Shown in pieces: positions 58,105-64,000 of a DNA stretch of 64,000 bases. Where the stretch lies: contig NZ_JACDXX010000004.1 of NCBI RefSeq assembly GCF_020539525.1, positions 124,001 to 188,000 of the forward strand, given 5' to 3'. Every line of letters starts with the position of its first letter. Positions within the stretch are counted from its first letter, which is position 1. The DNA comes from Pseudogemmobacter faecipullorum (lineage in GTDB: Bacteria; Pseudomonadota; Alphaproteobacteria; Rhodobacterales; Rhodobacteraceae). The notes below the pieces were generated by a model, which made no database searches, was not told where the DNA came from, and saw only the letters and a program-made list of their open reading frames with translations. A program made the position numbers and the translations under genes.

Positions 58105-58509
58105 ATGGATCTGATCGCTGACAGCCTTTTGCTCGCCGCGACGCTGGGGGCGGTGCTCTATTGCTATGTCCTGGCGCAGCGGCTGCAGCGGTTCACTGCG
58201 CTTGAAACGGGCATGGGCGGGGCAATTGCCGTGCTGTCCGCCGAGGTGGATGAGATGACGCGTGCGCTTGAAAAGGCGCAGGGCGTGGCGGGCCAGTCGG
58301 AACGCCGTCTGGGCAGTCTGACGGATCGTGCCGATCATCTGGCCACCCGGCTTGAGCTGCTGGTGGCGGCGCTGCATGACCTGCCGTCAGAGGTGCCGGC
58401 CCGGCCGCAAGAGCATGAACCGGTTCCGGCCGGGGTGCTGCGGCTGCGCCAGGTCCGGCGGGAGGCCCGTCGCCAGCAGGATGCCGGGCTGGCGGAGGGG
58501 CGCGGATGA
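58105..58509 (+). CDS. small membrane/coiled-coil protein of the flagellar operon (DUF6468-like)
   Basis: A 134-residue protein with one N-terminal helix (about 3-25, LIADSLLLAATLGAVLYCYV), then a heptad-rich stretch (about 28-92) and a basic, Arg/Gln-rich tail. This pattern resembles DUF6468 proteins found in alphaproteobacterial flagellar clusters, but I am not certain. It lies 11 bp after fliL and overlaps motE by 4 bp, so it is co-expressed with the stator genes. No function is known to me. Confidence 0.6.
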   Translation: MDLIADSLLLAATLGAVLYCYVLAQRLQRFTALETGMGGAIAVLSAEVDEMTRALEKAQGVAGQSERRLGSLTDRADHLATRLELLVAALHDLPSEVPARPQEHEPVPAGVLRLRQVRREARRQQDAGLAEGRG

Positions 58510-59096
58510 GCCATTCAGCCGGGCGCGGGGCGCTGAGCGCGGTGATGCTGCTGTTCGCCGCCTCGGCCGCCATTCGCTTCGGAGAGGGTATGGGGCTGGC
58601 GCTCGCCCGGGCCGCACAGGCCTCGACCGGAGAAGACAGCGTAGAAACAGCCGAAGCGGACGCGGGTTCTGCGCCCCAGGCCTGCGCTCCGGGCCCGGCG
58701 GCGCTTGCCGCGGCTCTGTCGGGGCGCGAAGCCAGGGTCCGGGCGCAGGAAGTGGCGCTGGCCAGCCAGTCTGCCGCGCTTGAACAGGCCGATAAGCTGC
58801 TGGCGGGCCGGCTGGAGGCACTGGAACAGGCCGAACAGCAGCTGCGCGCCACCCTGGCCCTGGCAGATGGCGCGGCCGAGGCCGATCTGGCCCGGCTGAC
58901 CACAGTCTATGAGCGGATGAAACCGCGCGATGCGGCACCGCTGTTTGATGCGATGGACCCGGCCTTTGCGGCGGGGTTTCTGGGGCGGATGAAGCCGGAT
59001 GCGGCGGGGGCGCTGCTGGCAGGAATGCAGGCCGAGCGGGCCTGGGCGGTCAGCGCCATACTCGCCGGCCGCAATGCCCGGGCGCCGAGAGAGTGA
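58506..59096 (+). CDS. motE: flagellar motility protein MotE (MgtE-N-like)
   Basis: A 196-residue protein. An N-terminal hydrophobic segment (about 8-24) acts as anchor or signal, followed by an Ala/Glu-rich coiled coil (about 70-125). The C-terminal MotE domain is clear: LTTVYERMKPRDAAPLFDAM followed by DPAFAAGFLGRMKPDAAGALL. MotE is a periplasmic chaperone of the Sinorhizobium motor protein MotC and is found with motA across alphaproteobacteria. It overlaps the preceding gene by 4 bp; motA follows after 40 bp. Confidence 0.85.
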   Translation: MSHSAGRGALSAVMLLFAASAAIRFGEGMGLALARAAQASTGEDSVETAEADAGSAPQACAPGPAALAAALSGREARVRAQEVALASQSAALEQADKLLAGRLEALEQAEQQLRATLALADGAAEADLARLTTVYERMKPRDAAPLFDAMDPAFAAGFLGRMKPDAAGALLAGMQAERAWAVSAILAGRNARAPRE

Positions 59097-59136
59097 GGCG
59101 CATGATTGCAGCAGGAGGAACGGACAGGAAACAACC

Positions 59137-60006
59137 ATGCTGGGGCTGATCGGCATCCTCGTGATTTTTGTGATGGTTTTCGGTGGCTATGCGGCTGCCG
59201 GGGGGAAAATCGGTATCATCCTGCATGCGCTGCCCTTTGAGCTGAGCATGATCGGCGGCGCCGCCATCGGGGCTTTCCTGATTGCCAATGGCAGCGAGGG
59301 GGTGAAACAGACCCTGCGCGATCTGCGCAAAGTGTTTCGCGGCGCGCATTGGCAGCCTGAGGATTACCGCGCCCTGCTCTGCCTGCTGTTTGAGCTGGTG
59401 CGCCTCGCGCGCGCCAATCCGGTTGCGCTGGAGGAACATGTCGAGAACCCCAATGCCTCGGCGATCTTCAGCAAATACCCCCGCATCCTTGCCGATGCCG
59501 ATGCGGTGGCGCTGACCTGTGACACTTTGCGGGCGGCCTCGATGAATTACGACGATCCGCATCAGGTCGAGGAGGTGCTCGACAAAAGGATGGAGGTGCG
59601 ACTGTCGCATGCACTGCATTCGAGCCATGCCCTGCAGAGCATGGCCGATGGCCTGCCGGCGCTGGGCATTGTTGCAGCGGTATTGGGGGTAATCAAGACC
59701 ATGGCCTCGATTGATCAGCCGCCCGAAGTGCTGGGGCGGATGATTGGCGGCGCGCTGGTTGGAACCTTCCTCGGCGTTTTCCTCGCCTATGGGCTGGCAG
59801 GTCCCTTCGCGGCACGGGTGCGCGCCGTGGTTGAGGAGGATGCGCATTTTTACCATCTGATCCGCGAGGTGCTGATCGCCAATCTGCAACGCCATCCGGC
59901 CAATATCTGTATCGAGGTCGGGCGGCAGAATACCCCGCCGCATATGCGCCCCGATTTCAGCGATCTCGAAGCGGCGCTGCGGGTGCTGAAGCAGGAGGCG
60001 GCGTGA
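59137..60006 (+). CDS. motA: flagellar motor stator protein MotA
   Basis: Proton-channel stator subunit that drives the flagellar rotor. It is 289 residues, the alphaproteobacterial length. Four membrane helices are visible (about 1-22, 30-50, 165-190 and 200-222). Conserved segments are GGKIGIILHALPFELSMIGG, the cytoplasmic loop with charged residues, and MADGLPALGIVAAVLGVIKTM followed by GGALVGTFLGVFLAYG, the pore-lining helices. I chose the ATG at 59137 because CAGGAA precedes it and helix 1 starts there. motB is not within the window. The end overlaps the next gene by GTGA. Confidence 0.94.
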   Translation: MLGLIGILVIFVMVFGGYAAAGGKIGIILHALPFELSMIGGAAIGAFLIANGSEGVKQTLRDLRKVFRGAHWQPEDYRALLCLLFELVRLARANPVALEEHVENPNASAIFSKYPRILADADAVALTCDTLRAASMNYDDPHQVEEVLDKRMEVRLSHALHSSHALQSMADGLPALGIVAAVLGVIKTMASIDQPPEVLGRMIGGALVGTFLGVFLAYGLAGPFAARVRAVVEEDAHFYHLIREVLIANLQRHPANICIEVGRQNTPPHMRPDFSDLEAALRVLKQEAA

Positions 60007-62207
60007 GACACTTCAGCCCCGCCCCCGTCTCGGCCCTGGCGGCTGTGGCCCTTCTGGCCGGGTTGCCGGCCTTTGCCGATCGCGTGCGGGTCCGGGGCGG
60101 CGAACATGCTGATTTTACCCGCATTGTGATCGAGCTGCCGGGCCGCACGGCCTGGTCGCTGCAGCGCAATGGCCGCAGTTACATATTCCGAAGCGGGGCT
60201 GAGGATACGGGCTGGGCGCTCGATCATGTTTTCGACCTTATCCCGGCCACCCGTCTGAAGGCAGTCATTCCCGCAAAGGAAGCGGGAGCTCTCGAACTGC
60301 AGCTGGGCTGCGACTGTCATGCCACCGCCTTTGAAGCGCGCCCGCAGGTGATTGCGATTGATATCAGGGAGGGGCCTGGCGCTCCGGAGTCTGTGCCCGA
60401 CGCGCCCGCACCGGAGAGCGCAACAATGCCGGACCGGCCCTGGTTTTCTATCGCACCGGCTGAGGCCCGGCCGGGCTATGACTGGCTGCAGGCCCGGCAT
60501 GGGCTGTCAGCCGGGCCGCTGCCGGTTCTCGCGTCCCGGCCCCGGTCCGGGGCCAGCCTTGGCCTGATGCGCGATGCGGTCCTGCGCCAGATCAGCCGGG
60601 GCATCGTGGAGGGGGTGATCACGCCGGTCAGCGATCGTATTCTGCCAGATCCGGCGGCCAGGGCGCTGCAGGCTGCCGGTGAGCTGCGCGTCAGCAATGG
60701 CGAAATGCCGGGCCTGCGCCTCGCGCCTGACCCTGCCGGGAAATCGCTTACCGATCAGGGCCGCGACTGCGTGGCGGATGCCGCTCTGGCTCTGGCAGAC
60801 TGGTATCCGGCCCAGCCCGCTGCCCTTGCGATCGCCGATGCGCGGCAGGCGCTTTTTGCCGAATTTGACCGCCCGGTACCGCAGCAGATTCTGCTGGCCG
60901 CGCGTCTGCATCTTGCGCTGGGCTTCGGCGCCGAGGCGCGACAGATGCTGCGCCTTTTGCCGGGGCCGGAGCAACCTGAGGCTGCGCTGCTCGCGACATT
61001 GTCCTGGCTTGTCGATCTGCAGCCTCCACCCGCAAATATCTTCTCCGGGATGGAGAGCTGCGATGGTGCGGCGGCGCTCTGGGCCAGTCTCGCGCTTGCG
61101 CTCGCCCCTCGGCAGAGCGCGCTTCCGCCGGGCTCCTTCAAGGGTGAGGCTGTCTTTCAGGCTTTTTCCACTTTGCCAGCGGCGCTGAAATCCCATCTCG
61201 GGCCGGCCCTGGCGGGCTATTTTCTGCAGATCGGGGATGAGGCCGGGGCCTATCGGATCCGGGATGTCCTGCGGCGTCAGGCGCCCGGGCCGGATGCCGC
61301 GACGCGGCTGCTCACCGGGCAGCTTTTGCTGCGCGAGGGCGCGGCGGCGGCGGATCAGGCCAGCGCCGCGCTGGCCGAGTCTACGGCAGCAGGGGCCGGG
61401 GCGCTGATCCTGCTTGTCGATGCGGCGTTTGCCGAGCAAAAGCCGCTGTCGCCAGATCTGCCGGATCAGATCGCAGCCTATCGGCAGGAGGTGAAAAATG
61501 ACCCCTCCGCCCCGCTGCTCCTGCGCGCTGAACTTCTGGCTGCGGCCCTTGCCGGGGATTTTGACCGCGCTTTCGCCTTGCTGCCAGCGGGGCCGGAAAA
61601 CCTGCCAGCGCTCTGGCAGCTGGTTGTAGCGGGGGCGGATGATGATTTTTTTCTGCGCGAGGCCCTGACACCACCGTTTGCGCCCGTTCCACCGGCGCTG
61701 CGGCAGGCGACAGCCAGACGATTGCTGCAGCATGGTTTTGCCAGCGAGGCGCTGGCCTGGCTCGCCCCGCCCCGCCCGGAGGGGCCGGAAGCGGCTATTC
61801 TGGCCGCCGAAGCTGCACTTTTGCTGCGCGATGCCAGATCGGCTCTCACCTACCTGTCGGAATTTTCATATGAAAGCCCGCCCGAACAAGTGGTGCAGCT
61901 GCGGCAGAAAGCAGCGCTGCAGCTGGGCCAGGACAGCGCTGCTCCCCCTGTTGCGGCCCCGCCCGCCTCTGCCGCCGGACCCGGGGCAGAGGCGGACGCG
62001 GAGCTGCCAGTGGCCCCCGCTGCACTGCCCGACTGGGCTGCCGCTGCTGAGACCGCCCTCAGCGCTGCCGGGCCGGGGGGCTCGGGCCTGCTCGCCCGCA
62101 GCTATCAGCTGGCGGAGGATGCGGCTGCCCGGGCCGGTGCGGTCGAAAAGCTGCGCGAGATCGCCAGACTGGGCTCTGGTAACGGTTTGGAAACGCCGCA
62201 GAGGTGA
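60003..62207 (+). CDS. large secreted helical-repeat protein of the flagellar operon, unknown function
   Basis: A 734-residue exported protein starting at a GTG that overlaps the motA stop. The signal peptide is about 1-25, cleaved after AFA. Residues 26-125 form a beta-rich domain (VRVRGGEHADFTRIVIELPG) that resembles an AMIN domain, which in other proteins binds cell-wall or outer-membrane structures. From about 150 to 690 the sequence is Ala/Leu-rich and breaks into tandem helix pairs of the TPR/Sel1 type, for example LALADWYPAQPAALAI and AARLHLALGFGAEARQMLRLLP. I recognise no enzyme motif. Its position suggests a periplasmic motor or wall-associated role, perhaps analogous to MotC; this is inference. 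Confidence 0.7.
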   Translation: MRHFSPAPVSALAAVALLAGLPAFADRVRVRGGEHADFTRIVIELPGRTAWSLQRNGRSYIFRSGAEDTGWALDHVFDLIPATRLKAVIPAKEAGALELQLGCDCHATAFEARPQVIAIDIREGPGAPESVPDAPAPESATMPDRPWFSIAPAEARPGYDWLQARHGLSAGPLPVLASRPRSGASLGLMRDAVLRQISRGIVEGVITPVSDRILPDPAARALQAAGELRVSNGEMPGLRLAPDPAGKSLTDQGRDCVADAALALADWYPAQPAALAIADARQALFAEFDRPVPQQILLAARLHLALGFGAEARQMLRLLPGPEQPEAALLATLSWLVDLQPPPANIFSGMESCDGAAALWASLALALAPRQSALPPGSFKGEAVFQAFSTLPAALKSHLGPALAGYFLQIGDEAGAYRIRDVLRRQAPGPDAATRLLTGQLLLREGAAAADQASAALAESTAAGAGALILLVDAAFAEQKPLSPDLPDQIAAYRQEVKNDPSAPLLLRAELLAAALAGDFDRAFALLPAGPENLPALWQLVVAGADDDFFLREALTPPFAPVPPALRQATARRLLQHGFASEALAWLAPPRPEGPEAAILAAEAALLLRDARSALTYLSEFSYESPPEQVVQLRQKAALQLGQDSAAPPVAAPPASAAGPGAEADAELPVAPAALPDWAAAAETALSAAGPGGSGLLARSYQLAEDAAARAGAVEKLREIARLGSGNGLETPQR

Positions 62208-62243
62208 CAATGCAGGGGCACCCTGAGAATCGGTTACGACAGA

Positions 62244-62933
62244 ATGTCCATCCGCAGAACGTTGCATCTGATCTGCTGCATTGCCCTCTTCGCCCTCGCC
62301 GGGCCGGGCTGGCTGCGGGCCGGTGAATGTGACAGGGCCATTGCTACCGCCGCCGCCCGCTCTGACATCGCGCCCGAGCTGCTCTATGCCGTTGCGCTGA
62401 CGGAATCGGGCCGGGCAGATGCGACGGGGGCGCGCCCCTGGCCCTGGACGCTGAATGCCGGCGGGGAGGGGCACTGGTTTGAAACCCGCGCCGAGGCCGA
62501 GCGGGCTCTGCTGGATCTGCTCGGGCAGGGCCGCAGCAATATTGATATCGGCTGCTTTCAGCTGAACTGGCGCTGGCATGCGGCAGGATTTACCGATGCG
62601 GCTGCTATGCTCGACCCCGCGCTGAACGCAGATTACGCCGCCCGCTTTCTGCTGGATCTGTATCAGCGCTCCGGCAGCTGGGACCAGGCGGTGGCCAGCT
62701 ATCATTCCGCTACGAAAGAGCTGGCTGAGATTTATATGAACCGCTTTGTGCCGATCTATGCCAGCGTGGTCGGCAGCCCGGTTGCGGGTTGGACGGCCAG
62801 CGCGCCGCTGCGGCCCGCCGTGAGCGCAGCCCGGGTCAATCTCTATCCGCTGCTGCAGGCCGGGCTGCCGGCTTCGGCGGGCTCGCTGATGCCGGTTTCT
62901 GAAGCCCGCGCGCCGCTGATCGACCCCTCATGA
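62244..62933 (+). CDS. flagellar lytic transglycosylase (SltF-like)
   Basis: A 229-residue secreted peptidoglycan lytic transglycosylase. The signal peptide is about 1-26 (ending WLRAGE). The catalytic Glu54 is in AVALTESGR, followed by an SLT-domain core with NIDIGCFQLNWRWH, LDPALNADYAARFLLDLYQR and AVASYHSATKE. The alanine-proline-rich tail (190-229) could bind a flagellar partner, as described for SltF of Rhodobacter sphaeroides, which clears wall for the rod. It overlaps flhA by 4 bp, consistent with this role. Confidence 0.88.
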   Translation: MSIRRTLHLICCIALFALAGPGWLRAGECDRAIATAAARSDIAPELLYAVALTESGRADATGARPWPWTLNAGGEGHWFETRAEAERALLDLLGQGRSNIDIGCFQLNWRWHAAGFTDAAAMLDPALNADYAARFLLDLYQRSGSWDQAVASYHSATKELAEIYMNRFVPIYASVVGSPVAGWTASAPLRPAVSAARVNLYPLLQAGLPASAGSLMPVSEARAPLIDPS

Positions 62934-64000
62934 AGGTAAATGCGCTGCGTCCCCCCGCCAATCTGCTGCAGCCTGGCGTCGGACTTGCCCTCGCGCTGAT
63001 GGCGGTGGTGGCGATGATGATCCTGCCGGTGCCGCCGCTGGTGCTCGACATCGGTCTCGCGGCCTCTTTCGCGCTGGCGATACTGGTGCTGACGATCACG
63101 CTTTTCGTCGAACGCCCGCTCGATTTCTCGGCCTTTCCAACCATTCTGCTCGCCTCGCTTTTGCTGCGCCTTGGCCTGACCGTCTCCTCGACGCGGCTGA
63201 TCATCAGCAATGGCCAGAACGGCACCGCCGCCGCCGGCCATGTCATCGAGGGCTTTGCCAGTTTCGTGATGGGCGGAGATATCATCATCGGTCTGGTGAT
63301 TTTTTGCGTCATCATGATCGTGAATTTCATCGTGATCACCAGGGGCGCAGGACGGATGGCCGAGGTGGGCGCGCGCTTCGCGCTGGATGGCATGCCCGGG
63401 CGGCAGATGGCGATTGATGCCGATCTTTCTGCCGGGGCGATCACGCATGATGAGGCGCGGCGGCGGCGCGAGAGCGAACTGGCCGAGACCACCTTTTTCG
63501 GTTCGCTGGACGGGGCCTCGAAATTTGTCAAAGGCGATGCCATCGCCGGGCTGCTGATCACGGCGCTGAATTTCATCGTCGGGCTGGCGGTTGGCATCGG
63601 GGTGCATGGCATGGAGGCCTCGCGCGCTTTTGCGACCTATTCGATCCTGACGGTCGGCGATGGTCTCGTCAGTCAGATCCCGGCGGTGATTATCTCGGTG
63701 GCGGCCGCGCTCTTACTGTCGCGGGGCGGCGCTCAGGGGGCTGTCACCAGCAGCTTTTTTCTGCAGCTGGGCCGCTATCCGGCGGCCCTGGCAACGGTGG
63801 GGGGCCTTCTGGCGCTGATCGGTATTCTCCCGGGTATGCCCTTCCTGCCTTTTGCCGCCGGGGCCCTTCTGCTGGCGGGCCTGGCTCTCCGGCATCGCGC
63901 GCCGCCTGCGCCCGCCGGTGAGCTGCCCGCTGTCAGCGATCCCGTTACCAGGCGCCGACCGATCGGCGATCTGCTTGATTTCGATGAGATTCATCTCGAG
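62930..64000 (+). CDS. flhA: flagellar biosynthesis protein FlhA, 5' part only
   Basis: Export-gate protein of the flagellar type III system; the gene runs off the window after 357 codons without a stop. The ATG overlaps the previous TGA. The N-terminal half carries the membrane region: LVLDIGLAASFALAILVLTI, DFSAFPTILLASLLLRLGL (FHIPEP-type region) and GDIIIGLVIFCVIMIVNFIVI. GAGRMAEVGARFALDGMPGRQMAIDADL is the conserved FHIPEP loop, and VSQIPAVIISVAAALLLSR follows. The cytoplasmic domain begins near the window end (GDLLDFDEIHLE). Confidence 0.95.
   Translation, partial: MKVNALRPPANLLQPGVGLALALMAVVAMMILPVPPLVLDIGLAASFALAILVLTITLFVERPLDFSAFPTILLASLLLRLGLTVSSTRLIISNGQNGTAAAGHVIEGFASFVMGGDIIIGLVIFCVIMIVNFIVITRGAGRMAEVGARFALDGMPGRQMAIDADLSAGAITHDEARRRRESELAETTFFGSLDGASKFVKGDAIAGLLITALNFIVGLAVGIGVHGMEASRAFATYSILTVGDGLVSQIPAVIISVAAALLLSRGGAQGAVTSSFFLQLGRYPAALATVGGLLALIGILPGMPFLPFAAGALLLAGLALRHRAPPAPAGELPAVSDPVTRRRPIGDLLDFDEIHLE

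Overview
The window is one GC-rich stretch of a chromosome from an alphaproteobacterium, almost certainly Rhodobacteraceae (Rhodobacter/Paracoccus relatives). Supporting markers are an FnrL-type regulator divergent from hemN, a membrane-anchored CycM-type cytochrome c, a Nudix-like NrtR NAD regulator next to a niacin-type transporter, a short SRP RNA, and a flagellar fliL-motE-motA-sltF-flhA run. I cannot name the genus. I see no insertion sequence, prophage or CRISPR array. Most of the window is core metabolism, with two accessory catabolic loci.

Layout. 1-1.2 kb: end of a glutathionylspermidine-synthase-like (YgiC) gene followed by a YgiB-like lipoprotein. 1.3 kb: tRNA-Leu(CAG) with promoter and terminator. 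1.6-3.4 kb: NDUFA9-like SDR and uppP. 3.6-10.5 kb: glutamate synthase, gltD and gltB separated by a small secreted-protein gene. 10.6-14.6 kb: CDF-like membrane protein, HU, AMP nucleosidase and an SDR. 14.6-16.8 kb: fnrL and hemN around an FNR box. 16.8-24.1 kb: yejABEF-type peptide importer with a glycosyltransferase coupled to its end. 24.2-30.3 kb: cytochrome c, prephenate dehydratase, SRPBCC protein, NudC, a CpdB-like nucleotidase, a HAD phosphatase and SRP RNA. 30.7-35.8 kb: hybrid histidine kinase and a receiver-GGDEF protein.

36.0-43.0 kb: a one-strand operon of sensor kinase, FixJ-like regulator, pxpA, pxpB, pxpC (5-oxoproline to glutamate), a GNAT acetyltransferase and a ureohydrolase. 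The kinase sensor domain carries what looks like the amino-acid-binding dCache motif, so this may be a 5-oxoproline or amino-acid sensing and catabolic unit. 43.6-53.6 kb: a divergent aminosugar locus. On one strand are murQ, a CUT1 sugar ABC importer and a Gfo/Idh oxidoreductase; on the other are GlcNAc kinase, a GntR regulator, an SIS-type glucosamine-6-P deaminase and nagA. Together they would take up and degrade GlcNAc/MurNAc-type sugars to fructose-6-P. 53.7-57.4 kb: UDP-glucose dehydrogenase, then nrtR and niaP with a perfect palindrome between them. 57.6-64 kb: flagellar operon, with flhA running off the end.

The observations most worth following are the kinase/pxpABC/GNAT/ureohydrolase operon, a predicted transmembrane hairpin inserted inside the YejA-like binding protein, the secreted helical-repeat protein in the motor operon, the NrtR-type palindrome, and a CDF homologue that has lost its usual metal ligands.
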